Shown in pieces: positions 9,341 to 21,289 of a DNA stretch of 64,000 nt; within the stretch, counting starts at the first letter, position 1, and every line of letters begins with the position of its first letter. The translations under genes were made by a program, and so were the position numbers. The stretch is from Anthopleura xanthogrammica. Lineage: Eukaryota; Cnidaria; Anthozoa; Actiniaria; Actiniidae. Below the pieces are notes generated by a model. It was given only the letters and a program-made list of their open reading frames with translations. It searched no databases and had not been told where the DNA came from. Where the stretch lies: assembly GCA_964019055.1 (NCBI GenBank), contig OZ025212.1, positions 13,910,891-13,974,890 on the forward strand, read 5' to 3'.

Positions 9341-11569
9341 TTAGCGCCACAACTGTACTTGTTTGCTGCCGAAGTTCAGCACAAACACTTGACCATCCGA
9401 TGCGACAGCTAAATCAACAGGAAAACTCATCCTTTGAAAAAAATTTCCAAGCCATGACAGAAATTTTCCCTCTTGTGTTAAAAGTTTGACGCACTGTTTG
9501 GAGTGATCACAGACAAGAATCAAGTCTGATCCATATAGAGAGATGCCACGTTTTTCTCCTTGGTCTTCGAATTGGTTCAAAAACTCTCCTTTACTATCAA
9601 AGACACGAATACAGTTTTCATCACAGTAGGATACAAAGTACTTGCCATTGCCATAGGTCACACTTATCGGCACCTTATCTTTATCAGTACTGTAAAACTC
9701 ACGCTCACGAAGAAAAGTTCCCTCTTTATCGAAGAGTTTGATTCCTGAGTTGATACCATGTTGTTCATCTCCTTTGTAACAAACTGCGAAATGGTCTTCA
9801 TCTGTAACACACATTCCTCTTGGAGCAAACTGTTCTTCAGGTCTGTAAATAGTCCTTACTTGCTCCCCAGTTGAGTCAATCTCTAGAATCTCTCCCTTAC
9901 CAGCAGACGTACCAGTAACAATTAGTTTATCTCCAAAAAATATTACTCCTTCAGGTTGAAAATCTGGTTTTAGTTTTACTTCTCTTATGAATCCACCTCC
10001 AGTATCAAACATCCGAATGCAATCAATTTCTCGGTCAGCAATGGCTATCTCATCTCCATTCTCGTTAACTGCTATTGATACAGGACATTTCAAAGGATCC
10101 TTGCTTCCATCCACTGGACTAAAAACACTTGCAAACAAACAATAATTTTTAATAACAGAGGTGTTCACGTTTCGTGGAGAGTTCTTAATCTGTTCACCTC
10201 CAATTGTCACTAGGACCTTGCATGTCCCAACCTTTTCGGCTTTATACCTTGCAATATACTTTCCTTTTTCCTTGATCGAGAGTTTCGCTTGGATTTTGTT
10301 ACCATTGGGATCCCTAATTTCTACGTAAATAGATTCAATGCTCGCGTCACACAGTTCTCCTTCTGAATTCTTCGTTATGATCTCAAACTGGTTTTCAAAA
10401 CCAGTCTGAATATCATTAAGCGATTCAATTGTGCAATTTGAGGGATCGGGTAGATTTTCCACAATTTGCCCCATATTTTCAACTTCCGGTACCTGAGACA
10501 CGTAACGCAATCGTGCGTTACGCTGAATAGGTTTACTTGACAATATCGAAGACTTTTGTAACGCCACTTCACACTTGTCTTTCAGAATGTCCTGCACATC
10601 TATTACTTCGTACTTTCTGTTTCTATCAATTAGAGATTGGCAGTGAATATTGAACTCAGATAAATGATTTATTCCAGTATTTATGTCACTATGTTATCCT
10701 TCGTTTGCTTCTTGTTGTTTAGTAAGTATTTCATCTAAAGCTTTTGAGATAGCTTCCTCGTGGTCTCTGGCTTTTTGAATCACAACTTCAACTGCATCAT
10801 GAGCCTGTTTCTTTGCCAGCTCAACTTCGCTTTGAATGCGAGAGATATTTTGCTTTGAGGACGACAACTCTTCTCCATATCCCTGCTTCAGGTTGTCTAT
10901 TCTCTTCATGCATTCTTCGATGCTTTGCTTGACCTTTTCAGCCGCGTTATCCACGCTTGAAAAATTGTGAAACTCATGAGTCCCATCAGTGCATTTTCGA
11001 CAAATATATTTTTTACAGGTTTCTTCAAAACAGAAGTATTCCAGCCTGTTGTTCTCGTGAGACTGCTCTTCACAGAAAACAAGATTTTTGATAAAATCTT
11101 CCACACTGTCTCGGTTGATTTTGTTCAGCATGATCACCTCATGATCCTTCGTGACTCTTTTCAACAATTCGTGAGCAGTAACACATTCATTGCAAATAAC
11201 TCTATTGCATTGCTGACAAAATGCCACTAAATTTGAAGTCGGGTTTTCACAACTTCCACAATGCTGGATTTCCTGTTCCTCCCATCTTGCCTTGGTTCCA
11301 ATAACTTGGATCAACTTGAGAAGGACCTTTAGGTAGAACGAAGAGAACAGTTTTGAAACATCTCCATCGAGAACTTCGAAAGGTGACCTACAGGCTGGAA
11401 AAGGACAGGACACGTTTGTATTATTGCACTTCTCGCAGAGCTGTTCAATACATTTCGAGCAAAAGCTGTGAAGGCAGGGAAGAGTTACAGGATCTGTAAA
11501 TATCTTCTCACAGATAGAACAAGTTAGTTCTTTTTCGAACTCTTCTAAGAAGGCATAAAAACTTTCCAT
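9341..11569 (-). CDS. TRIM-NHL protein, intronless, with one in-frame stop (possible pseudogene)
   Basis: A single minus-strand frame of 743 codons from the ATG at 11569 to the TAA at 9343-9341, broken only by a TAA at 10696-10694 (codon 292). Order: RING finger (residues 17-60, 'CSICEKIF...CLHSFCSKC'); B-box 1 from about 104 ('CGSCENP', 'CQQCNRVICNEC'); B-box 2 from about 167 ('CEEQSHENNRLEYFC', 'CRKC'); coiled coil about 210-290; then, after the stop, a filamin-type Ig domain ('VEIRDPNGNKIQAKL', 'GTCKVLVTIGG') and NHL beta-propeller repeats. This is the architecture of TRIM2/3/71-type RING E3 ubiquitin ligases. I found no GT donor that would splice out the stop. The halves could be translated separately, the stop could be read through, or the locus is a young pseudogene. 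A MITE starts 5 bp after the stop. Confidence 0.75.
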
Positions 11570-12352
11570 GATTCGTTATAGAAGATAACTGAGCTCAATG
11601 GAGATTGTAGTTGTTTGGTCCCAGGCTTTCAAGAGGCTGCGCGGCCAAAAGGGAAAGACTGGAACTGTTGGTAGGACTGGGAAAGAAAAGAACCACCTAG
11701 TGCATTTTTTTACTGATTTTTTTAGCTCGTTCGTATTTTAGAGGACATTATCTTGACCTCGAATTTTAGAAAAATTAAACGCGATTTTTTCCCCATTTTA
11801 TTTTCACCTTTTACTTTTATCTAAATTGGGCTCCCTGTGATATCTAGATCTAGTGTTTACTTTTGGTCATTATGAAGTTATTCCTACTATTCTCACTGCA
11901 TAATTAATTAGCACGGAGCTGTATAAATTAACTCCACATACATGCCTTATTGCACAACGTCGTTCGGAGCGTCGCGAGAAGTCGAGTTTTGCCCCACCCA
12001 CCCTCCCCTGGTGGCGGTGCTTTTCGGGTTCCTCTTCTCGCTGTTTACCTCATATCACAACAGTCGCGGATCTCACCCATAACTTAACTTACTGCGACGT
12101 GATAATGAGTATGCAGTGAAAATATATAACTTTCTTAGGAAGAATATCATATGAACTTTTTATATCAACTAATCACTTGTATTATTAAGCAGGCTTTCTT
12201 TGCCTCAAACCCAGAATGTTCGATAAAGGGTATTATATGTCACAGATTTTATTTTCGTCCAAAAAATTTTTTAATCGAAATTGGGCTCCCTGTGGTTATT
12301 CAAGTGGAATTCTTAAATTTAAGTTTCTCGACAATCACAGAAACTGCTCTAT
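11570..12352. other. Intergenic DNA between TRIM-NHL and NXPE copy 2
   Basis: No gene seen. Two same-orientation fragments of 'attgggctccctgtg' (about 11826 and 12281) match the ends of the foldback element at 49108-49232. The remainder is AT-rich. Confidence 0.5.
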
Positions 12353-14773
12353 TCATTGAGTTGTCGTTCTTATGAAAAAGTCTTCCAGTAGCCTCTCCAT
12401 GGATTCAAAGACATAGTGTTGGTAGTGAACAGCGTCGTTTGGTCTTTCAGGCTTTCCTGTTCCATGTGGGTACGAATCGGTCAGCGGAAACACATCAAGA
12501 ACCTTGAATCCTGCGCGACACATGGCTTGGGTTGCGTACGCGTTGAATAACAGAACGCGCTGCTGGCAAGAGACAAAAAGTTGGAATGTCATATATGGGA
12601 ATCCTAACTCATTTAGCTTTCTAGCTATTTTAGCTAACTGTATATAGAATGTGTAGGTAGTGCGTGAGAAGCGAACCTCACGGAAGAGCCCTGGTTGTAA
12701 AATATAAGTTTTTTTATAACTTTTTCTTATATAAGGTTTTTTTCTGTGCTCAATTTTGCAACTTTTTCATATATCTATTAATTGTAATTACACTGTGAGT
12801 GCGAATAAAGTTATTGTCGAAGTGTGACGTAGCGGTAGTGCGCTCGCCTCTCACCTCTGGGGTCTCGGGTTCGATTCCTGTGACTCTTGAGTGTGGCATC
12901 ACATGTGAGCAGAGACTGTAAGGTCTCTCTCTTGATTCGAGGGTTTTCTCCAAGTGTTCCGGTTTTCCTCCACCCGCAAAACCTGACCCGCTAAATTCCA
13001 ATTCGATCAGTAAGTTATCCGTGCCCTGACTTTTTGATCAGAGCCCATCTAAATCTATGAAAACTATCTTTTTTTCAGACAGAATCTACTCTAGCTAATA
13101 CACGAGCAGTCGATGACTGACCTGTGAAGTGAAGAACCTTCTCGCCTGCAGATGTTTACTGTCCAGTTTACCCTTGTATAGCGATGTAGTAGTCTTCCAT
13201 ATCATCTCTCCAGGAAACGCCCCGGCCCCGTCACTTTCACCACCACCAAACTTAATCCTTTTAAACAAACGAATAATACCATCCACAACTTTCTTGTAGT
13301 TCGTAAAATTCGAGCTCTCGAGGTAATGCAGCCCTGCGTTCACCAATATGGCGCTTTTTTTGTCGAAGATAGGATTACTTATGATGTCATCGAGTTCATT
13401 AATGACTCTGACGTCATCAAAATCGAGATCGTCATCTTGGGATTTTGCCATGGTTAGATTACCTTGGAAACGAAAAAAGGTTGCAGTCAGTCGAAAGAAG
13501 TGAAAACAACGGATTTAGCATCCAAATTCAATCTGCGAGTTAGCCGTGCCCTGACTTTGATCAGCCCAGAGGTTTTTCAGGGTTTGATAAAATTTGAAGG
13601 TTTAGTTAAAAATCTTAGTTTGGGTTTCCTGTGTCACTCACCATTCAGTCTGTAGACCCAGTTGTACGTATGACCGCACCATCTGAACACTCTACTACAC
13701 AGAGGATGTTGACGGATTCCTGAATAAAACTGATTGGAGACTGAATCACCATAGATCCACAAGATGCTGGTTTTGCGCACGCGATCTCTAAACCAGCTCG
13801 GGTTTCTTGGTTTATCTGCGGTAAAGATTGTGTATAGTTAAGGGTCTGACCTTGTAGCTCAGCTGGTAGAACATCACAACATCAGGGATATAAACCCAAT
13901 CAACGTAATTTTTCACCTATTTATTCTAAGGATAATATTCTGAATCAGTTATGTACGGGTCTTTAGCACTACCATTTACCTTTACACTATGATCTTTTTA
14001 TCAGAAAGAAAGAAAGAAAGAAGGAAGAAAGAATGAATGAATGAAACCATACTATAACATACTAATAGAAAGACATTTTCAGCCACCTATACCGGAAGTG
14101 ACCTCTTTCAGGTCTTACCGTCTCCAGGCACAAACGGTTTCCACTGAACCGTGTTGCCAATAGCAACCCAGTTACCGAACCCGTCCCAAAGCTTGTTACA
14201 CTCAAATCCGCAGCTGAGGTCAAGGTGATCTTTCTGAGCCATGACCGCTGATAAGAAAGGAGAAGATTTCATCAGATTTCATATTCAAAGTGCTTTTTGT
14301 TTTCCTACCTTTTAATTGGCTAACAGTGGAAGCCATTACAGTGCTGTGACTCTCAAAGCTTTTTGGGTCTCAAGTACCGATAAGATGCTGTTGTACTTTT
14401 CGCCCTTTGATTAGCGCAGAGAAGAAAGCCTATACAGTGCCGTCGCTCTCAAATGCCTTCAGTATCCGTGCAATTTGATTGGATGCTTTGCGCCCTCTTC
14501 CCCTTTATTGGTACAGAGAGAAAGTCTATAAAGTGCAGTGGCTATCAAATGGTTTTAATATCAGAACACTGTGATTGGACGCACAGTGCTTTCTTGCATT
14601 TTGATTGGATCACATTCGTTACCTGAGAGGACGCTCAGTTGCCCTGGATCAGGAGATGGAATGGTAATGGTGATCGGACTTCCGCCCCAGAGCTTCTTGA
14701 ACAGGAAGGGACGATTCTTTGTTGAACCAAGAATTCCTTCTTTCTGATTCTTTCCTTGAGAATTGCCTGTAAG

Positions 14774-14806
<33 letters not shown>

Positions 14807-15805
14807 GCATCAGCGAGTCATAAAACCCAGGGGGATGGAGGCTAGTACTGTGAGAGAGTGAGTGGACAAGTGTGTTGGTGAGTATATAGAATTGCTGGTT
14901 TTCACATGACGTCAAAGCCGCCATCTTGGCTGAACTTTGCAAAAGATTTGTATTCAAATTGCTCATTTCCACATGTCATTCCCTTGAGAATTGATCTTTT
15001 ATTAAAATATTTACACATGCAAGAATCAACTCCCAAGAGTGGCATCACATGTTCTGGAATGTATACACAACAAACAACGAAGCTGAAGAGGTCTATTCAT
15101 CAATCGCCACAGCGATGTTGGGTATGTAACAACAGAAACCAATGACGAACCCTTCATTAAGTCCTCCCACATGGCGGCTATGACGTCACAGTTCATTTAA
15201 ATAGGACTAAAGCTGATGTTTTCTGTGGACAAACCTGTTTTAAACCAGTTTGGTGGTGGGTCTGTGTAGCCATCGCACAGCGAATACTCCAAGACCACGT
15301 CTACTTCATACACTCCAGGCACTGTGACAAGGAACAATACTTCATAGGTTCCATTGGTGTGGTCAAATAACGTCCCAGCGACTGAGCTTGGACCAATCAC
15401 GTGAACCCTCCACGAGTCGCCACCAATCCTCTTCACTTTCCCTTTGACCGTTTTGGACTGGATACTAAACTTGCTGAACTCACCAGCAGGGCGGATATCC
15501 CATAATGATATCAAACTCGAGTCAGGGTCAGTTTGTTGATCTTCTCTAGGCCTCTCGGTGTTTGGGCTCCAGGCAGTCATACCATCACATGGTCTAAGCA
15601 TTCCTTCCCAGTCCACGCTCGCCTTTCTGATTCGGCACCAGTCTTTCATGAAATTCTCGATTTTTGGATCGTTCGAGTATTTTGGTAAAGAAAGTTTTCT
15701 TAAAATGGCTACAGTAAGTACTAAAAATATTATGAAAACAAAAAAAGTTCGTCGCCTTCTCGTCCTTGATTTTGTGGTATAAAAGCAATCTGTTTCCCTT
15801 GCCAT
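12353..15805 (-). CDS. NXPE family protein (neurexophilin-like plus PC-esterase), copy 2
   Basis: Six exons on the minus strand: 15805-15235, 14766-14623, 14247-14119, 13815-13642, 13462-13122, 12562-12353. They join in phase to 523 codons (522 aa). Short basic N-terminus with 'RTRRRR', then a membrane segment (about residues 17-35): type II topology. The neurexophilin-like domain has 'GDSWRVHV' and 'DHTNGTYEVLFLV'. It continues with 'CNKLWDGFGNW' and a PC-esterase domain with 'LWIYGDS' (Ser306) and C-terminal 'NDAVHY' (Asp496, His499). Compared with copy 1 it has one extra intron (13641-13463, after 'YNWVYRLNG') and lacks the N-terminal repeat. The start is the ATG at 15805 with A at -3 and G at +4. 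Intron 5 contains a SINE; intron 1 contains a foldback repeat. Predicted Golgi or surface acyl-esterase; substrate unknown. Confidence 0.88.
12817..13062 (+). mobile_element. tRNA-derived SINE
   Basis: A tRNA-like head with an A box at 12830-12842 (TAGCGGTAGTGCG) and a B box at 12867-12878 (GGGTTCGATTCC), spaced as in a tRNA gene, followed by an unrelated body ('aaggtctctct', 'gggttttctccaag', 'ccggttttcctcc') and a tail ('gccctgactt...gatcag'). Other copies: 37919-38115 (+), 52838-52990 (+), 31440-31562 (-), 53248-53398 (-), 55966-56228 (-, tail end), with fragments at 470-545 and 20760-20870. This copy sits in intron 5 of NXPE copy 2. The tail matches the unit of the 57-bp satellite at 24440-24640. 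Confidence 0.8.
13500..13600 (+). repeat. SINE-tail / 57-bp satellite fragment
   Basis: One full and one partial unit ('gagttagccgtgccctgac', 'gatcagcccagaggttttt') of the repeat described at 24440-24640, lying in intron 4 of NXPE copy 2 (13641-13463). Confidence 0.6.
14898..15195. repeat. Foldback repeat in NXPE copy 2 intron 1
   Basis: Outer arms 'catgacgtcaaagccgccat' and 'atggcggctatgacgtcaca' are inverted. The interior contains a fragment ('cacatgtcattcccttgag') of the MITE family seen at 50977-51128. It looks like a nested or composite non-autonomous DNA transposon. Confidence 0.55.
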
Positions 15806-16600
15806 TTTAGCGGCTTTCAATTTGGCAACCAAAACCGACTGTATCAAAACGATTAATCCACCAATAATAAACTCTCTTCTTTTGATCTTTCGCTGTCAAC
15901 AGTTCCATATTCCTTGTCTTCTGCTTTCCGGGATCGATTCTCTTTTCTCCATTTTAAAATCTATACAATTCATTTCTGAATATGTGGTGTTGAACAGTTT
16001 AGACACTGATATCGGAGCAGGTGTTATGATAGAACTACCTGTAGGATACGAGGACTCAAAGTCAATTTACAAAGTAATATATTTGAACGTGACGTGGTAA
16101 CACTAAATAATCATGAAACGCCAGTTCCTAGCAATAAATAAAATACAAAGATACTAAGATAACGGTAAACTAAAGTCAAAACTAGAAACAAAATGACGAG
16201 AAAAAGAAAAATACTTACAAATACATTTTCTTTACTGGATAGAGAAAATCAAAAATCGTTCCTACTAGGATACTGAGTTGCAACTGAATCATTAAGTGTA
16301 AATCAAAGTACTTAAGTTCGAATACATTAAAGCGCTACACCAAAATATGCAAACTTTATAATAATAACTAAAGAAAAACCAAACAAAAAACAAATAAGAC
16401 AACACAAAAGACCAGTAATAATACAAGCATATACCACAGGAATCCCATGTCAAAATAAAACGAACTAGAGAGTTTGGGGTACAAAAAGGGGAATAAAGAG
16501 ATAATAGTAAATGAACCAAAAGATATAGCGCGCGCATGGAGTGCACAACTTGCAACATACATCTTATTGAAAAAGACTTGTCAGTAAAATAATATGTACT
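15806..16600. other. Upstream region of NXPE copy 2
   Basis: About 800 bp with no recognisable gene; presumed promoter and 5' flank of the minus-strand NXPE gene. ORFs on both strands are AT-driven and lack domains. Confidence 0.4.
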
Positions 16601-16737
16601 TATTGACTGAGTGGGAGGTCCGAACGGGAAAATATTTGGCTCGAGGTCCTGAAGTACGGAACGAGCGCAGCGAGTTCCGTGCCAAGGACCTCGAGCCAAA
16701 TATTTTCCCGTTCGGACCGACCTTAACTCAGTCAATA
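16601..16737. repeat. 137-bp near-perfect palindrome
   Basis: Arms from 'tattgactgagt' to 'gaagtacggaac' and from 'gttccgtgccaagg' to 'actcagtcaata' are nearly complementary over about 60 bp, with a loop of a few bases ('gagcgcagc'). It is a foldback DNA element. Fragments of the same sequence ('gagtccgaacgg') recur at 16838-16862. Confidence 0.75.
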
Positions 16738-19700
16738 AGCATTTTATCATATGACCACATATAAAAAATCGATTTCAAAGCGTTTTTAATAAATGCGAAT
16801 CAAAATGCGTAGTTTTTACATGATTGACGGCAGCGAGTCCGAACGGCGAGTCCGAACGGGAAATTATTACACTTTTCGGAAAAGCGTACTTTTTTTGCTG
16901 ACGACATTTTCCCCAAAGGTTTTTTTAGAATCACGCGTACAGTGAAATACGGTCATATGATAATTCTACTTTCATTCTTCTCATCCACCGTATTGGCCGA
17001 CTAGATCCTTTTACAGACTTATAACTCTTTAGAACTATTCAACTTCCTTCTCAAAAACAACTGTCAACGCTCATCATTGTTTTCATCAGTTCATCAGTCA
17101 TCCAGAACTCACCAAACCTTCCACATCACATGAAGACCTGACACTGATCACTGAATTAGAATTCCTCCGAAACTTGTTATTGCTTGAAGACCTCGACATC
17201 TGGAAAACCATCTAACTGAAAACACCACTCATGTTGTCTGTTACGTTGTCCATTTAGATGTTCTAGTCATAGACACTTGAGGGAGGAAGGAGGATGGTAG
17301 AAAGAGAAGAGAAGAAAGAAAGAGGGAGAGAAGTTTTTTGAGAGCATTTGGCTCAACATGTCAGGTCACTTTTTCCAAAATGATACAAAAAAATACAACA
17401 TTTTTTCCGGTGTTTGAGGTAATCAGATATTCGACCTCAACAAATGGCTTTTGTCGTCTGAAACGCGTTGATTTGAATGTCACGCCACTTGATCGGCAAA
17501 GCAGGAAGTACATTCCAATCATATACCTTCATTGTTAGTCTCCCCCTACTAACAAGACTGGACTCGTCCACAAGGATCTTAATGAGCTTTTGCTTGATCC
17601 AAAAATTATCCGAAAAAAATATGAACTTCCCTTTGGCATAAGACCACTTCCCCCGTCCCCTCTCCCCTCCCTTTCTGAATTTTCTCCCAGGGAAGGTAAA
17701 GTTTGGGAACTGACGTCTGCTGCTGTCTGTATGTGGTAAAAATTAACCTTATAAGGTGCATGTCTTCCTTTAGTACGGTCCTCTCGAAGGATCTATGTTA
17801 TTCAATACACATTTTTGTCCTCAAAAGTAATTTGCAAAATATGACTTCCATTGTATGAAAGTATTACATCAGATACTTGATGCTCCTTCAATCACCCAAT
17901 CACATGAAGGCTTATAACTTTTAACTATGACATCACTGGCATCAAGGTTGACGAAAGATTGCTTGGACCAGTGGCTTGGAGTAATCGAGTCTTAATTATG
18001 TGTCGTGACTTTCTTAATCGAAATTTAACTCCAGGGCCCTTTTAGGAAAGCGATATCAGTGGCTGTACATTTGCCTAGGACAGCTGTAATATATCCTGGT
18101 CGTTTTGAAACAGTTCGCCCAGGTGTGAAGACAACGTTCTCTCGAGGTAAACCAAAAATAACTGTTCACCGAGTTCAAAGAACCTAGACAAGTCAAACAG
18201 CTAATTGCTTTCATGTTGGCACCTTGTAAAGATGTGAAATATCGCAGATATTAAACAGCATGGCAAGAATAGAATTAATAGAGGCATTCGGTGCCTCTTT
18301 TCGCTCAAAAAATGTAGAAATTTTTACGGAAGCCCTTGCAGTGAAGCAAAATGTTGAAGTTGCAAAACAGTTCGTCTACATCTCTTCGAATCCACTCCAA
18401 CATTTTTGCAGCTGTATTCAGCTGTATTCATACCGATTTTTGGTGTCAACAGTTTTAAAAGTGGATTATTTTAAGTTGTATATTAAATTTTTAAAGAAAA
18501 AAAGGGGGATCGAAGGATTTCCTTTGCACCATAATTCGACACAAGTCTGCAAGTGCTATTATGGTAATACAGTGGAAGGGAAGTACGTTTTGACGCATCA
18601 ATAAACGACAAAAAAATCATCCGTCCATTGTATTAAAATCGACCTAAACCCCTAAATAATATCGGCTTATATTCTCTAAATATTATCAAGGAATTAACCT
18701 TGTCTTTTTTTGATTCTTGTTTATTTTTAGGTACGAAGTTTGTTTTACTAAAGACGCTAAACGTGATGTTGGAATATTTTCATAAACAATATCTAATGGG
18801 CACAACACTAATAGCATTATTCAAGTCAGCGTCCTTCAGATCCTGGACTTCATCGAGGTTCTACTAGACATTTCATCCGTTTTATTCCGGGCTATATAAC
18901 AGGTTAGTGCAGGGATTTTAACGGGAAGTTCCTAAACAAATTACACAAGTAGCTGTTTGTAATTTCCTTTCGAGCTTGTAGACTATGTACGTCGGCCAAG
19001 AATTGCTAATCGTATTGACCACATGTCAGCTCTTCCAGACGAAACATCCTCATATTTAAAAGTCTAAGTAGGTAGGAAGCGACTCCACATTAAAACACCA
19101 TAACTACAAGCTGTATTTACTCGTAATTCGGTAAAAAAATTCGTAGAAATTTAGCGAATCTTTATCCCAACGAAGTCCAGTTTACAGACGTATTTCATAG
19201 CGGAACTTGAAATCTCTCAAGCAGAAACAAGGCCAGACTTCGACTCAAAACGATGCCAATACAATATTCAAGATTTGTTGTATTGGCGAAATTAAAAGCT
19301 TAAAGATGTAAACAAAAGGAAACAGTAATTTTATTCTTGATTTATGGCAGAACGGCCAAGAAAACAAGCGAATAGCATTTCGAAAGTATGACTGTTTTTT
19401 CGCTTGGTGCTGTCAAAATTGCCTAAAAACTTTGATTGGCAGAGCTGAAAAGTTATCAGAGTCAACTTTCCGTACAACTCGCAGAGACCTGTCGTCTTTG
19501 CAGACGGTCTATTATTAGTACACTTACACTTGTTATTACTGGGTTGCTTTGGTAGCAAACCAGTCTTAAAATGAGATCCGTTTTTTCGGGCGTCAGGTAG
19601 ACCATAATTTTACGCGTCATGATTGGTCGAGAACTTGTAAACAATGTCCAATGTCCAATGAAGTTGCCATACGACATCGAGGACGATGTATTTATAGTTT

Positions 19701-20690
19701 TTAGTGTTGTGTCGCCATTAATTCATTCGTTCAGGGTTCGTGAAGTACTATTTTGTCTGTAGGCATGTTGCGTACTATTGTCTTTAGGTTTTTTAACGCT
19801 ACGCTTAAACTACTTACAAATACACACGCCGTACGTGGTAGACACACACTAAAAGATGTTATTGAGCGATTTTGGAACGGGTTGGTCCACATACTCAAAG
19901 AGAGAAGTCTGAGAATCTATGAGCTATCTTTGAGAAGGCTATGAGCAAACTACGGTATGAGAATCGTAGAACTAGACAAACTAGTCAAAATAGACTAAGA
20001 GAATCTATAAACTACCTAGCTATGATCAAACTAGATCTTACCATATCTCAGATACAAAAAAATATACTGAGACAAACTACAGAACGAGAGACAAACTACA
20101 GAACGAGAGACAAACTACAAAACGAGTGACAAACAAAGCTTTGATGAAAGCTGACTCCAAGAACTTGTAGAAGTCAGACGAGCTGATAGTGATCTACAAG
20201 AAAGCGAACTGCCAAGACTCCTTGTTGAATATTTCCATTTATAAAAATACAGAAAACAAAAACCGAGGGGAAAACAAATGACCAGTTAAACACATTTTGG
20301 CTAAGAGTATTTACATTGATAAAACGTTTGTTTTGCAGCGAACAGTTTCGATACTGAAATAGATATGTTTATTTCATCAGCTAGTCTTGAAAGGTACTCT
20401 AGTAGATCAAGCAGAAATATAATATGCGTTGACAAGTCAGTAACGCAACACTAATGTCTTACTAGAATTTGAAATGTTTTTAATAAAGGGGGACTTTGAA
20501 CCCAAAAGGAACACTTTGGTAAGAAATAATAGAGTATATAGGATTGGTGAGTGGGCGAGCTCTCGCACAGGCAACCCAGTGAACGCTCCAAGAGCGTCTA
20601 GTTTTACAATGAAAAAAGGGAATCAAGGGTGGTTTTCACCGATGACGTCATAGCCGCCATCTTGGTTCTCATTTAGTTATATCAACCAAC
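16738..20690. other. Four-kilobase gene-poor region
   Basis: No gene recognised. Contains a purine-rich stretch (17281-17335), assorted AT-rich DNA, and at 20060-20130 about three copies of a 17-bp unit ('gagacaaactacagaac'). ORFs at 18260-18604 and 19753-20129 lack domains, splice context and homology I can recognise. Confidence 0.45.
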
Positions 20691-20883
20691 ATGGCCGCCG
20701 TTTCTTTCGTTTTTCTATTCTCTTGGGAACGATTGAAAACCACAATACAGCCTCACCTTTTACGCTTCGGGTTCGACTCCTTGATTCTGCATCATCGGAA
20801 AGAGTTTGTTAGGTCTCTCCAGGGTTTAGAGGATTTTTTCCGGGGTCACTGCTTTCCCGAGGTTCCAGTCAATGAGTGTTTTG

Positions 20884-21216
20884 TTATATACCAAGTGTCA
20901 AAGAACACAACAAAATTATTCGATTTTCAATTATGTGACTATAAAAACTTAGAAAAACTTTTACGTTTCTGGCGAAATCACTTCCGGTTTTGTTATTTCC
21001 CGATAGATAATATATCAGTTATTGCCCGCTGAGAGCCGTTGCCGGGGAAACATCGAAAATTGTTCTCGTTCACGTGATACCCTCTCTCCCAATCACAGTA
21101 CGAGATAAATGGACTTTGACACTTGGTATATAACAATGGAACTTGTTGACGTTCACGTGATACCCTCTCGCCCAATCAGAGTACGAGAAAAATGGACTTT
21201 GACACTTGGTATATAA
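20884..21216 (+). promoter_or_regulatory. Tandem 83-bp promoter-like module with an inverted copy upstream
   Basis: Two direct copies (about 21068-21133 and 21151-21216, 83-bp spacing) each contain, in order, an E-box core CACGTG, a CCAAT box ('cccaatca'), and a TATA-like TATATAA inside the 20-mer CTTTGACACTTGGTATATAA. The exact reverse complement of that 20-mer is at 20884-20903. The module ends 74 bp before the Roco ATG at 21290. Either it is a duplicated core promoter of that gene, or the 20-mers are terminal inverted repeats of a small DNA element (20884-21133) whose right end has been duplicated. Both could be true. Confidence 0.5.
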
Positions 21217-21289
21217 TGAACATTTTTCTTAATGCTCCTAATAAAGTAATAATTATTGTATTGCACTCCAGGCATTTCATCGCGTCACA

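Noticed and set aside
13845..13905. tRNA-like stretch 'ccttgtagctcagctggtag'
   Set aside because: It matches an A box, but no B box or cloverleaf follows at the right distance; probably a decayed tRNA-derived fragment, not a tRNA gene.
16292..16750. 152-codon minus-strand ORF
   Set aside because: It runs through one arm of the 16601-16737 palindrome, and its start lies in the repeat; no domain.
18260..18604. 114-codon ORF in the gene-poor region
   Set aside because: No recognisable domain and no exon partner; composition like the surrounding DNA.
19753..20129. Two adjacent basic ORFs of about 60 codons
   Set aside because: The second runs into a 17-bp tandem repeat; no homology recognised.
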